From: a virus
Strand: one strand, 5' to 3'
Length of the DNA stretch: 38,168 nt
Virus record (IMG/VR): IMGVR_UViG_3300010885_004387
Location: 1 to 38,168 of that record
Shown one piece after another: positions 21,135-30,006 of this stretch (the first letter of the stretch is position 1; every line of letters begins with the position of its first letter). The notes under the pieces were generated by a model. The model saw nothing but the letters and a program-made list of their open reading frames with translations. It did not search any database and was not told the DNA's origin. The position numbers were made by a program, and so were the translations under genes.

Positions 21135-21973
21135 TGTGGGGCGCTCACAAGGCTGACGGGCGCATAGCAGCGAAAAACTCGGTCAAAGTTCGGGCTGCAA
21201 TCCGGCAAAGCATAGATCCACGCGACATTTATGAGGAGTATTCAAGGAGCCAGCCTCATGCAAGCGGCGACATTACGCAGGATCGCGCTCGCGCAAGGGC
21301 TTGGGCCATGCTTAACGTTCAGATAAATCTGGAGCCAATTACCGCCGTAATCTCAAAGCTATACGCTGACGGCTATCTCCTAGGAGAAGCAGCAGCAGCC
21401 GAGGCCGTTGCTAAGGCCGAGCGTAAGGCCGATAAAGCGCTTACCAAGGCCGACGCAAGCATAGATTGGAGCACTTGGAAACCCGGAAATAAGGCAACAG
21501 CTCTATTACTTCGGCCTCGCGGAGCTTTCAAGCGCTTGCTCGATAACGCCGGAATTGTGAGCAAGGCAATCGCTAAAGCCGGATACGAAAAGATTGGAAC
21601 AGCTCTGGCAGATTCAATCGCTTCTGGATCTAGCCCTGCCCAAGCAGCCAAAATCATTGCAGAAAAAATTGGAGATCCGGCGAGAGCGCTAACGATTGCA
21701 ATTACGGAGCAGAATCGCGCAATGTCTGTCGCTGCTATTAACTTCTACCAAGAATCAGGAGTTGAACAAGTTGAATGGAATGCAGTTGAACCTTGCGACA
21801 TTTGTGCGCCCAACGACGGACAAGTTGTAAATCTTGGGCAAGCTTTTGACTCTGGAGATACTGAACCACCTGCTCACCCAAATTGTCGGTGCGCTTTGCT
21901 TCCAGTTATTCTTGGTATGGTTGATGACCCAAGCCTCGGACAAGATTATCTGAACAGTCTGTCGTATGATTAG
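21134..21973 (+). CDS. Minor head protein, Mu gpF-like
   Basis: 279 residues at a TAATG junction. The long helical N-terminus leads to a C-terminal gpF-like domain with PCDICAPNDGQVVNLGQAF and the diagnostic AHPNCRCALLP, with Cys pairs that could bind zinc. This family is made in small numbers and takes part in head assembly next to the portal. The family often carries ADP-ribosyltransferase fusions; none is seen here. Confidence 0.85.
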   Translation: MWGAHKADGRIAAKNSVKVRAAIRQSIDPRDIYEEYSRSQPHASGDITQDRARARAWAMLNVQINLEPITAVISKLYADGYLLGEAAAAEAVAKAERKADKALTKADASIDWSTWKPGNKATALLLRPRGAFKRLLDNAGIVSKAIAKAGYEKIGTALADSIASGSSPAQAAKIIAEKIGDPARALTIAITEQNRAMSVAAINFYQESGVEQVEWNAVEPCDICAPNDGQVVNLGQAFDSGDTEPPAHPNCRCALLPVILGMVDDPSLGQDYLNSLSYD

Positions 21974-21994
21974 CACTAATTCAAGGGAGATCTC

Positions 21995-22276
21995 ATGGCA
22001 TTGCAACACATAAATAGTCAAGTTCAAACAACTGCAACTCTTATTGCAGACTTACCTGTAAGCATGGGGCGCAACATAGCGGTTCAGATTTACAACAATC
22101 ATTCTTCTGCAATTTACATTGGTAATTCAACGATCACTACTTCTGGTGCAACAATCGGACGCCCTATGGCTGCAACAAGTTCATTTCAGTTGTGGCTTAA
22201 CGGAGGAGATCAGATCTACGCAATTTCAGCAGCGCAAACTGCTGCTGGTGCTTGCATTGTGACATTCTCTGCATAA
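21995..22276 (+). CDS. Small beta-rich structural protein
   Basis: 93 residues with GGGAGAT as ribosome site. It is Ala/Thr/Ser-rich and predicted all-beta (IAVQIYNNHSSAIYIGN, SSFQLWLNGGDQIYAI), the look of a capsid-decoration or tail-tip sandwich domain. It sits between the gpF-like gene and the protease-scaffold gene and overlaps the latter at TAATG. A decoration or spike role is inferred from place only. Confidence 0.55.
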   Translation: MALQHINSQVQTTATLIADLPVSMGRNIAVQIYNNHSSAIYIGNSTITTSGATIGRPMAATSSFQLWLNGGDQIYAISAAQTAAGACIVTFSA

Positions 22277-24309
22277 TGGCAGACGGATTTGTTCCTCCAG
22301 CACCCGTTCGCGCTAACGCAAAAAGGGGACTAGAGCTTCGCGAAAAGCATGGTCGCGGAGGAACTGCTATTGGAGTAGCTCGCGCTCGCGACTTATCGAA
22401 TGGCTCTGCTCTATCGTTAGACACAGTAAAAAGAATGACTTCATACTTTGCTCGGCATGAGGTAGATAAAAAAGGCGAGGGCTGGGGAGTAGATAGCGCT
22501 GGCTACATTGCTTGGCTACTATGGGGTGGCGACGCAGGTTGGGCATGGGCAAAAAAGATCGTCCGCGAACAAGAATCTAAGGAGAAAGCCACAGTGAATG
22601 ATTTAACCACCGCCTTTTTTGAAATTGTAAAGGCTGATAAGCGCGAAGACGGAACCCTTATGGTTTACGGAAAGGCGACAGACGATTCTCTTGACATTGA
22701 CCAACAGATTTGTGACCCTGTTTGGCTTGATCGCGCTATGCCGGAGTGGTTTAAAACTGGAGGAAACATTCGCGAGCAGCACTCTTCAATCGCTGCTGGA
22801 GTAGCCAAAGAATACGAGAAGAAGGCAGACGGGCATTACATTCATGCGCTTGTTGTCGATCCTATCTCTGTCAAGAAAGTTGATACAGGCGTTCTCAAAG
22901 GCTTCAGTATTGGAATCAAATCCCCACGCGTTGTGCGCGATACCAAAGCAGTAAACGGGCGAATCATTGACGGCCAGATTGTCGAGGTGTCGCTAGTGGA
23001 TCGCCCAGCGAATCCCAACTGCCAACTTGTCCTTGCCAAGAGCGCAGAGGGCGAAACTGGAATGTGGAAAACTGAAGAGCTGATCGAAAAAGAAGAAACA
23101 AATTACGAAGGTATCAACCAAGGCGGAGAAAGTTCAGAGCCAGCCGATAAGGAACTTTACTCTCGCGTAAAAGCAGACGCAAAAGACAAGTTTGACGTTT
23201 ATCCTTCTGCCGTGGCTAACGCTTGGGTAGTTCGGGAATACAAAAAGCGCGGTGGAACCTATAAGCCAAAGGCTGAAAAATCTGCTGCATTTCGACTACA
23301 ATTACTGACGTTAGAAAACGACGCAGAGAAAAGAGCACTACTTATGAAGAATGCACAAGAACTCATTGAACTTTCTAAGACAATCGCTCCTGCGGACATT
23401 GTTAAGTTTGACCAGAAGCTATACGAAGACGCGCGACGCGCCCTTGCTCAACTTATTGTTGTCGAAGCCGGCGAAATGGACGCAGGTAGCAATGAAGAAA
23501 TGTCTATCGCGCACCTCTTATCAGCCGTTCACCATTTATTCGAGTGGTATCAGGGCGAAGTTGCAGAAGGCGAAGTTGTAGAGGTTGAAGACATTGAATT
23601 AGCAGCAAAGCCAAAAGATTCTGACGAAGAAATAGAAAAAGAATTGTGCGTAGGCTGCGAAAAATCCGAAAAAGAATGTATGTGCAAAGGTGGCTTTAAG
23701 GCTATGGAAAAGAAAGAAAAGAGCGCAGAAGGCAAGTGCCTTGAATGCGGTTGCCACGCCCCAGCCGATTCACACGAACGCGACGACGTATCAACTGCCG
23801 AAATTATTGCGCCAGACGCAACTCCTAAAAGCGCAGAGCCAACAGAAGTTGTTGAAGAGCTAAAGGATCAAGAATTGCCAGAGGCAGAAGAAGCGGCTCC
23901 GGCTGAAGAAGCTCCAGCAGCAGAAGAAGCTCCAGCAATCGAAGAAGAAAAAGTTTCTGAAGAGGCTAACTTTTCAGAAGAAGTAGAAGCAATCGTTGAG
24001 AAAGCAATAAAGAGTGCTACCGAATCTCTCAAAACAGAGATCGCCCAGTTAGCTAATGCAAAAGAGGCAGCAGTTAGCAAGGCGGTAGGTTTGGAGTCGG
24101 AGTTAGCAGTTGCAAAGTCTCTCGCGGTTGCCGGTGGCCCAAAACGGACTATCAAACCAGTAGATCATTCAACGAATGACCTCTTGGTTAAGGCAGCCAC
24201 ATACAAGGCTAAAGCAGACGCGTCAACTGATCCCGATTTAACAAAGGGATACAACCTTCTAGCAAAGAAATACTTTGCCGAAGCTGACGCAATAACTAAA
24301 TCCAACTAA
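22276..24309 (+). CDS. Prohead protease fused to scaffold
   Basis: 677 residues from ATG 22276. An N-terminal helical region (residues 1-100) precedes an HK97-type prohead protease: H169 (REQHSS), S211 (LKGFSIGIK) and E237 (VEVSLVDRPANP). Then comes a KADAKDKFDVYPSAVANAWV segment, a Cys-rich module (ELCVGCEKSEKECMCKG...GKCLECGCH), an acidic Glu/Ala run and a coiled-coil scaffold region up to the end. Fusion of protease to scaffold, removed by self-cleavage during maturation, is known in other phages. The Cys module in the middle is unusual. It is followed by the major capsid protein. Confidence 0.87.
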   Translation: MADGFVPPAPVRANAKRGLELREKHGRGGTAIGVARARDLSNGSALSLDTVKRMTSYFARHEVDKKGEGWGVDSAGYIAWLLWGGDAGWAWAKKIVREQESKEKATVNDLTTAFFEIVKADKREDGTLMVYGKATDDSLDIDQQICDPVWLDRAMPEWFKTGGNIREQHSSIAAGVAKEYEKKADGHYIHALVVDPISVKKVDTGVLKGFSIGIKSPRVVRDTKAVNGRIIDGQIVEVSLVDRPANPNCQLVLAKSAEGETGMWKTEELIEKEETNYEGINQGGESSEPADKELYSRVKADAKDKFDVYPSAVANAWVVREYKKRGGTYKPKAEKSAAFRLQLLTLENDAEKRALLMKNAQELIELSKTIAPADIVKFDQKLYEDARRALAQLIVVEAGEMDAGSNEEMSIAHLLSAVHHLFEWYQGEVAEGEVVEVEDIELAAKPKDSDEEIEKELCVGCEKSEKECMCKGGFKAMEKKEKSAEGKCLECGCHAPADSHERDDVSTAEIIAPDATPKSAEPTEVVEELKDQELPEAEEAAPAEEAPAAEEAPAIEEEKVSEEANFSEEVEAIVEKAIKSATESLKTEIAQLANAKEAAVSKAVGLESELAVAKSLAVAGGPKRTIKPVDHSTNDLLVKAATYKAKADASTDPDLTKGYNLLAKKYFAEADAITKSN

Positions 24310-24327
24310 CCGAAAGGAACCAAACTC

Positions 24328-25995
24328 ATGGCGGAAATGCCACGCGCTAAGGATCTCTTCGGCGACGCTTCACCAATCGAAGCAGCGCAGAGAATGGAAG
24401 AATTTACCGAGGTTCTTGGTAAGTCACTTTCAAACTCTTCATCTGTTCCGGGTCAAGCTCCAGCCGTAGATCCAACAACTCAACTTGAAGCACTTGCTGC
24501 TAACAAGTCACTTTCTCCAGACGCTCTTGCTGGTCTCAACAATGCTCTCGCTTCTCAGCGCTTAGCTATGCAAGAGATCCAGAAAGACATTACCCTTACT
24601 TCACCTTTGAGCACTTCTTTTGCAGCCTTCGATCTTGAAGCACCTGCGAAGTTGCTTACTCCTCGCCCAACACCTCTTCGCAATCGCATTCCGCGCAAGA
24701 AGGGCGTCGGCACTTCACACCGCGTCAAGCGTATTCTCGGATACACAGGTACCGGAACTGGTGGAGTCGGACAGACATGGCCTGGTATTACTGAAACTTC
24801 AACTGCAACTTTTGGTTCAATCAACTACGAGCGCGGTAAGTTAATTTCTTACGCTGCTGACGATTTGGTTCTGCCTTACAACTCTTACTCACTATCTGAT
24901 TCAGTAAGCTTCGACGCTAACTTCTCAGGTCTTGGGTATCAGGATCTTCGCCAGCTTTCTTCAACTTCTACTCTATACGCAACAATGCTTATGGAAGAGC
25001 GCATGATGTTAATGGCTCGCGGAACTGCTTCAGGTTATTCAGGAGCGCTTACTGCACCAACATTCGCACTTGCTTCTCCAGTTGCTTCAGGATCACAAAC
25101 TGCTGTTGCTGCTGCTACTTACTACGTCAACGTAACAGCTGACGCTGGTATTTCAACAACAGGTTTCGGTGAGTCAATTCTCGGAACAGAAGCTTCAACT
25201 GCCGTTGCTGCAGGTGACGTTCTTACCATTACAGTTTCAACTGCAGTATCTGGCGCACTTGGTTACAACATTTATGTTGGAACAACAACAGGTGCAGCAA
25301 ACCTCAAGTATCAGGGAACTCTCCGTGGAACTGGAACATTCACAATCCAAGGAGCAGGAACTCAGGGTCTTACAGGTAATAACGCAGCCCTAACAACAAC
25401 AGGAGCAGCAGCTTCTCGCGCGAGCGCAGATACTTCTGCTTATGCAACAGGTTACGACGGAATCCTTCCAACAGTTCTTGGTGCAAACTCAGGCTTCAAC
25501 AACGCAATCAACTCCACATTCTCAACCTCTAATCCGGGTGCGGAATACCAGACAGTCTTTGCTCGTCTTTACGATTCAGTTAAGGCAGATCCAGATTTGG
25601 TTCTTCTTAACGGAAATGACCGCAAGCAGCTTTCAGACGCAATCAAGTCTGGCTCAAACGCCAACTATCGTTTGACAATTAACGATCCGGGTACAAGTGG
25701 AACCACTTACGGCTCAATCGTTACTGGTCTTCAGAATGAAGTTACAGGCAAGGCAGTAGATCTTGAAGTTCACCCATGGCTTCCACAGGGCGTATCTCCA
25801 GTTCTATCTTTCACATTACCAATTCCTGATACTGAGGTTTCTGACGTTTGGTCAAACTTCTTGGTGCAGGATTACATGGGCATTCAATGGCCGGTAACGC
25901 AGTTTGCGTATGAGTTCTCAACTTACTTCCGTGGAACTTTCTTCTGCACAGCTCCAGCATGGAACGGTGCAGTTTCAGGTATCACAAGCGCATAG
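24328..25995 (+). CDS. Major capsid protein with Ig-like insertion
   Basis: 555 residues, with GAAAGGAA as ribosome site, directly after the protease. The N-terminal 100 residues may be a cleaved delta-domain. The HK97-fold parts (PTPLRNRIPRKKGVG, EERMMLMARG, DYMGIQWPVTQF) flank a 100-residue Thr/Ala-rich insertion (nt about 25050-25430, ATYYVNVTADAG...YNIYVGTTT) that looks like an Ig/FN3-type beta sandwich. Surface domains of this sort decorate capsids and may stick to particles or cells. It should be the most abundant phage protein. Confidence 0.88.
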   Translation: MAEMPRAKDLFGDASPIEAAQRMEEFTEVLGKSLSNSSSVPGQAPAVDPTTQLEALAANKSLSPDALAGLNNALASQRLAMQEIQKDITLTSPLSTSFAAFDLEAPAKLLTPRPTPLRNRIPRKKGVGTSHRVKRILGYTGTGTGGVGQTWPGITETSTATFGSINYERGKLISYAADDLVLPYNSYSLSDSVSFDANFSGLGYQDLRQLSSTSTLYATMLMEERMMLMARGTASGYSGALTAPTFALASPVASGSQTAVAAATYYVNVTADAGISTTGFGESILGTEASTAVAAGDVLTITVSTAVSGALGYNIYVGTTTGAANLKYQGTLRGTGTFTIQGAGTQGLTGNNAALTTTGAAASRASADTSAYATGYDGILPTVLGANSGFNNAINSTFSTSNPGAEYQTVFARLYDSVKADPDLVLLNGNDRKQLSDAIKSGSNANYRLTINDPGTSGTTYGSIVTGLQNEVTGKAVDLEVHPWLPQGVSPVLSFTLPIPDTEVSDVWSNFLVQDYMGIQWPVTQFAYEFSTYFRGTFFCTAPAWNGAVSGITSA

Positions 25996-26084
25996 TTAGA
26001 ACTTTCCTTTCTTCTCTCACCAGAAGGCGAAGGAACGACCTGAGCAAGTCGCTAAAAGGCTCACCTTAAAATTAGGAGGCAAGC

Positions 26085-26360
26085 ATGGCGAAGAGAATGG
26101 TTGCGCCAGATAAGCGCGTAGCTGAAACAACAATCGGCAACAGAAGTTACAAACCCAATCGCTCAGGGATTTATACCGTGAGTGATAGCGACGCAAAGGC
26201 AATGAAGGCAGAGGGATTCTTTGAGGCTTCTCTTATGGGAGCAACGCTGAATACCAACCTCGGTTACACTTGCGTTGAATGCGGTTTCGGTAGCTGGTTC
26301 AAGAAATGTAGCCGGTGCGGAACCGATAACGGCAACGGGATCAAAACAGACGGGGATTAA
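26085..26360 (+). CDS. Small structural-region protein with zinc ribbon
   Basis: 91 residues, strong ribosome site AGGAGG. The N-terminus reads GIYTVSDSDAKAMKAEGFF, and the C-terminus holds CVEC and CSRC pairs 12 residues apart. Placed between capsid and connector genes, it may be a head-completion or decoration protein. The function is not known. Confidence 0.6.
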   Translation: MAKRMVAPDKRVAETTIGNRSYKPNRSGIYTVSDSDAKAMKAEGFFEASLMGATLNTNLGYTCVECGFGSWFKKCSRCGTDNGNGIKTDGD

Positions 26361-26362
26361 AA

Positions 26363-27253
26363 ATGGCAACAGGCGTAACTACTCAACACCCGTTCTTTGA
26401 GAATCCTTACATTACTGTTGCTGAATACAAAAATGCTCCAACCTCTATTGACTACGATAATCTTGTTGTTGGAGGAAATGCTGGAGCGCAAGACGCAGAA
26501 TTAGCGAATGCAATCCTGCGCGCCTCTTCATTCATGGACGAATACCTGAACCAGAATCTAAACGCCTCAACTCAGGTCGAAAACCAGCGCGTTAGAATCA
26601 CAAGTCAAGGAACAATCGCCCTTCACCCTAATAACAACCCAATTATTTCTCTCCAAAGCTTCCAATACGGAGCCAGCCCGAACAGTTTGGTAAGCCTTCC
26701 AGATCCTTCTACTGTTTGGTTTGAAGACCAACAGATAATTATTCCCCTCGCTAACATGGCGACCACCTATTCAAGCCAAGGCCCTCTGGCTTTTGGCCCT
26801 TATGGAGCGCCAAGGCAGCAGGTTTATACGCGCTACCAATACACTTCCGGCTACGTTAACTCCCTTATTGCAAGCGCAACGGCAGCAGCAACTTCCCTTA
26901 CCGTTCAATCGGCAGACGGAATTGTCGCTGGAATGAGCTTGCGGATCTATGACGGAGCCAGCAGCGAGAAAGTTACTGTTGCAAGCTCTTATACCTATGG
27001 ATCTACAACGGTTCCCTTAACCTCTGCGCTGGCCTATACGCACACTTCCGGCGTTGCTTTGGGCAATCTTCCCCAAGCGATCAAAGAGGCTTGCATTCTT
27101 ATTACAACGGCTTTTCTGAAGGTTCGAGGAGATCGCTCCTTGACTATGAACATAACAACGCAAGCCTCCAGCAATGTTTTTGGAGGCGCGCTCTATGGCT
27201 CAGAGATTGAACTCGCCCTGAAAATGCTTTCTCTCTACAAGAGAATGCGCTAA
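26363..27253 (+). CDS. Head-tail connector (adaptor) protein
   Basis: 296 residues. The start (YITVAEYKNAPTSIDY), LANAILRASSFMDEYLNQNL and the end (AIKEACILITTAFLK...IELALKMLSLYKRMR) match head-tail adaptors of the HK97 gp6/SPP1 gp15 type. A 100-residue beta-rich insertion (ATSLTVQSADGIVAGMSL) separates the halves. It binds beneath the portal and seals the filled head. It overlaps the next gene at TAATG. Confidence 0.72.
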   Translation: MATGVTTQHPFFENPYITVAEYKNAPTSIDYDNLVVGGNAGAQDAELANAILRASSFMDEYLNQNLNASTQVENQRVRITSQGTIALHPNNNPIISLQSFQYGASPNSLVSLPDPSTVWFEDQQIIIPLANMATTYSSQGPLAFGPYGAPRQQVYTRYQYTSGYVNSLIASATAAATSLTVQSADGIVAGMSLRIYDGASSEKVTVASSYTYGSTTVPLTSALAYTHTSGVALGNLPQAIKEACILITTAFLKVRGDRSLTMNITTQASSNVFGGALYGSEIELALKMLSLYKRMR

Positions 27254-27744
27254 TGGCAGGGCGCACAGGCGTACGCGCGACGCTTTACAACTGGCTCTTG
27301 GCAGGAAACATTACAAACCTGAACCAAATCTTTACAAGCTTCCCCAAGCGCATTGACTTTCAAGTCAATTCCCAAGCAGGGCAACTTTCTCGCGCTGCCG
27401 TTGTGATCTTTATTCAGAACGAGCGTGAAACGCGTATCGCCATAGGCGGAGCAACAAATGGCTGGAAGCGCGTGGATTATTCAATCATTCTTCAGGTCTA
27501 TCAGCATTCACTCGAACGCAATTCCCAAGACGCAATGGTTTCGTTCGACACTCTTATTGACGCAATTAAAACCAGATTACGCGCCGACCATAATTTTGGC
27601 GACGCAACAGGAACTCTAGTTTGGCAAGGTGCCGAACCAGAAATCAACTGCACATACGGAGAACCCTCTTCGGTAGAAGGAAGCCCTGCAACGGAAACCT
27701 TTGCTGAGATACAATTTGACGTAACAGAAATGATTCAAGCCTAG
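27253..27744 (+). CDS. Putative tail terminator protein
   Basis: 163 residues at a TAATG junction. It predicts an alpha-beta fold with strands VDYSIILQVYQHS and TFAEIQFDVTEMIQA and a helix ALDTLIDAIKTRLRAD-like in the middle, which fits tail terminator/completion proteins that cap the tail tube. The place between connector and tail tube supports this; the sequence alone is not decisive. Confidence 0.6.
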   Translation: MAGRTGVRATLYNWLLAGNITNLNQIFTSFPKRIDFQVNSQAGQLSRAAVVIFIQNERETRIAIGGATNGWKRVDYSIILQVYQHSLERNSQDAMVSFDTLIDAIKTRLRADHNFGDATGTLVWQGAEPEINCTYGEPSSVEGSPATETFAEIQFDVTEMIQA

Positions 27745-27752
27745 GAGAAACC

Positions 27753-27914
27753 ATGAAAATAACTAACGACGGAAACGACGCGCGCGAGTATCCTACGCTT
27801 GGCGTCATTCTTGAAGCAGGAAAGTCTTTTGACGATTCTGTTAAAATCGCACCAGTAAAAGAAACCCCAGCACCGTCAGCCTCGTCTGACTCAACCGTAG
27901 AAGAGGTGAAGTAA
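27753..27914 (+). CDS. Very small protein before the tail tube gene
   Basis: 53 residues from ATG 27753, preceded by AGGAGA. It has a short beta-like N-terminus (YPTLGVILEAGKSFDD) and an acidic Ser/Pro tail, and ends in a TAATG overlap with the tail tube gene. No family is recognised. Similar tiny genes precede tail tube genes in other actinophages. Confidence 0.55.
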   Translation: MKITNDGNDAREYPTLGVILEAGKSFDDSVKIAPVKETPAPSASSDSTVEEVK

Positions 27915-28900
27915 TGTCCGTACAAGCGTCCGTAAGAAGTTACCTTGGCGTAGCTAAAGAAGTAACAAAAGGCACTCCAGTAGCTCCAACAGATTTCATT
28001 CCAGTAATGGCTTCAAGCTTAAAAGCCGTTGACGTTATTGACCCACTCTATGACGAGGGTCTTCGCGGATCTAACGTAAAGAATTACAATTACATTCCGG
28101 GTCGCACTCGCTCAACTATTGACTTTGGCGGATCTGTCTTTGCAGATACTGTCGGTTATGGTCTTGCTGGGCTTCTTGGCGACGTTGCAACAACAGGAGC
28201 TTCTGCTCCATTTACTCACACAATCGCGCTTGAAAATAGCGCAGTTGCAGCAGCAGACGCGCAACCGGGTTCATTCACATTTACAGATTTCTATGCAGCA
28301 GCAGTTCGCACATACTCAGGCGTTCAGATTCATGACTTCACATTGAAGTTTAACGCTGACGGAATGCTTGAATACGACGCAAAAGGAACAGGCTGGGCTT
28401 CAGCAGCAGCAGCAACTCCAACTCCAAGCTTCTCAACAATCCTTCCTACCCCTGTATGGCAAGGCGCGGTAACAGTTGGTGGATCAACAATTACTAACTC
28501 AATCAGCGGTGAGATTTCAATGAAGCGCCCTGTAACTCCTATTTACGGAATCTCAACAACTCAGAATCCTTTCAATGTCTTTGTTGGGCCTCTTGAAGTC
28601 ACAGGAAAGCTTGATTTTGTTATGGAAAACGACACAGAGCTTACTCGCTTCTTAACAAATACTCAGCCAGCGATTGTTCTTAACTGGGCATACGGCGCAG
28701 GTGCAGCAGCAGTTCAAATCCAAGCAACTCTTACAAAGGGTGCTTACGTTGCAGCAGCAAGTGATCGCGGTGGAGATTTTGTAAAGATTTCTGTGGACAT
28801 TAACGGTCAAGGAAATACAACAGACGCAGGTGCAACCGCAGGATACTCACCAATCAAGTGGGTTCTAAAGAACGCAAAGGCTTCTGGTACATACGCATAA
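27914..28900 (+). CDS. Major tail (tube) protein
   Basis: 328 residues. The N-terminal SYLGVAKEVTKGTPVAPTDF, a STIDFGGSVFADTVGYGLAG region and SGEISMKRPVTPIYG strands are typical of siphovirus tail tube proteins, which stack in rings. The gene is followed by a long stem-loop and then the chaperone gene with a -1 frameshift, the standard tail order. Confidence 0.88.
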   Translation: MSVQASVRSYLGVAKEVTKGTPVAPTDFIPVMASSLKAVDVIDPLYDEGLRGSNVKNYNYIPGRTRSTIDFGGSVFADTVGYGLAGLLGDVATTGASAPFTHTIALENSAVAAADAQPGSFTFTDFYAAAVRTYSGVQIHDFTLKFNADGMLEYDAKGTGWASAAAATPTPSFSTILPTPVWQGAVTVGGSTITNSISGEISMKRPVTPIYGISTTQNPFNVFVGPLEVTGKLDFVMENDTELTRFLTNTQPAIVLNWAYGAGAAAVQIQATLTKGAYVAAASDRGGDFVKISVDINGQGNTTDAGATAGYSPIKWVLKNAKASGTYA

Positions 28901-28907
28901 TCTTCAA

Positions 28908-28959
28908 GCAGGTGGGTAGGTAGAGATCGAACGCCTTCCCGGTTTCCCTACCCACTTGC
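28908..28959 (+). terminator. Long stem-loop after tail tube gene, attenuator-like
   Basis: A 13-bp stem (28908-28920 with 28947-28959, one G-U pair; core GGTGGGTAGG) around a 26-base loop. The bases after it are CCTTGATTTGG, not a clean T run, so it may only partly stop transcription or block 3' decay. It would let the tail tube be made in larger amounts than the chaperone and tape measure. Confidence 0.6.
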
Positions 28960-29009
28960 CCTTGATTTGGTAAGATAATTGGAAGGCACTCAAACAGGAA
29001 AGGCACAAC

Positions 29010-29363
29010 ATGTCTAAAGAAGTAAAACTCCCTTCAGGAGCAACAGTAGTTCTCAAAGATCCTTCTCTCTTGCGCGTTAAAGATCGTAAAAATGTAATCA
29101 AGGCAAGCGATAGCACAGAAGGCGATCTCTCTAAGGCTCTTGTTCTTGGCGACGCGCTTATTGCAATGCTTGTGGAATCATGGTCATTCGACCTCATTCC
29201 TCCTTCAATCAAACTCGAATCTCTTGACGAGCTTGAAATTCCAGATTACGACGCTCTTGTTGAGGCAACAAAAGACGCGCAATCAAGGCTCTTCCCAAGC
29301 CTTGCCGCAACTGTCGAAAATGAGAAGAACCCAAAAGCGGATACCGCCAGCTCCAAAGATTAA
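29010..29363 (+). CDS. Tail assembly chaperone, short form (gpG-like)
   Basis: 117 residues, ribosome site CAGGAAAGG. Largely helical (SLLRVKDRKNVIKASD, LVLGDALIAMLVESW). Tail assembly chaperones bind the tape measure and help the tube form. The gene lies just before the tape measure region and carries a slippery CCCAAAA near its end (29330-29336), which shifts some ribosomes into the -1 frame. Confidence 0.85.
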   Translation: MSKEVKLPSGATVVLKDPSLLRVKDRKNVIKASDSTEGDLSKALVLGDALIAMLVESWSFDLIPPSIKLESLDELEIPDYDALVEATKDAQSRLFPSLAATVENEKNPKADTASSKD

Positions 29364-29566
29364 AGTGGTGGCTCAAAGGCGGTGAGCGACTTGCAGACTT
29401 TGAGTATCCGGACGAAGTTTGGTATTACTGGCAGTTCGCTGATCGCTTTGGCTGGACTCCAGAGCAGGTAGATACTCTTTCAGCAACACAAGCAGATTGG
29501 TTTCTAGCCATAAGCAATACGGTGCAGGAAGTTAAAATCGAGAGGGCAGAAGAGGCTGGTGCGTAA
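29010..29566 (+). CDS. Tail assembly chaperone, frameshifted long form (gpGT-like)
   Basis: A -1 shift at C-CCA-AAA (29330-29336) links the short form to a downstream open frame ending at 29566, giving about 185 residues. The extension begins SGYRQLQRLKWWLKGGERL and contains EYPDEVWYYWQFADRFGW and EEAGA at the end. It has no start codon of its own, and the stop overlaps the next ATG, so slippage is its only route. This is the classic conserved organisation of siphovirus chaperones. Confidence 0.88.
29330..29347 (+). promoter_or_regulatory. Programmed -1 frameshift site
   Basis: The heptamer CCCAAAA (29330-29336) is in the right phase (C CCA AAA) for two-tRNA slippage. A small hairpin GCGG-ATA-CCGC (29337-29347) follows immediately; it may be too close to act as the stimulator, since stems usually lie 5-9 bases away. 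Ribosome pausing here would set the ratio of short to long chaperone. Confidence 0.85.
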
Positions 29567-30006
29567 TGGCTGCGATTGTAATAAAAAATCTTTCGCAGGT
29601 TCTCGCTGGTCTTTCTGCTTTTGAGAAACAAATTGAGCAAGCTGGACAATTAGCTTTGACGCAAGCAGCGCTTGGATTAGAACGCCAAGCAAAGCTGAAT
29701 GCTAATACTGGAACGCACCCAAGAGGGCAAGGGCATACTCCGGGTACAGGGCCGGGTCCAAACAAAGTTACGGGAACTTTGCAACGCTCTATTTCAACAG
29801 AAGTTAGATACGGCTTCGGATCTTATGTTGCAACTGTCGGCCCAAGTGTTGAATACGCAAGAGCGGTTGAATTAGGTAGCCCACGCTGGAAGTCTGGGGT
29901 GCGGTATCCTTTTCTCAGTACTGCGGTTGGATACATGGTCAAAAGTGGCACTCTAAACCGTATTTTCACACTTAATTTTGCGCGTTTAATGAAGGGATCG
30001 AAGTGA
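29566..30006 (+). CDS. HK97 gp10-like head-tail/tail completion protein
   Basis: 146 residues at a TAATG junction with the frameshift product. The pattern VTGTLQRSISTEV, VGPSVEYARAVELGSP and WKSGVRYPFLSTAV is typical of the HK97 gp10 family, which usually stands between connector and tail tube genes. Here it sits after the chaperone and before the tape measure, an unusual order. It overlaps the tape measure start by 4 bases. Confidence 0.8.
   Translation: MAAIVIKNLSQVLAGLSAFEKQIEQAGQLALTQAALGLERQAKLNANTGTHPRGQGHTPGTGPGPNKVTGTLQRSISTEVRYGFGSYVATVGPSVEYARAVELGSPRWKSGVRYPFLSTAVGYMVKSGTLNRIFTLNFARLMKGSK

Noticed and set aside
25996-26084. Terminator after the capsid gene
   Set aside because: Only weak, mutually exclusive pairings (CGAC/GTCG, TGAGC/GCTCA) and no T run.
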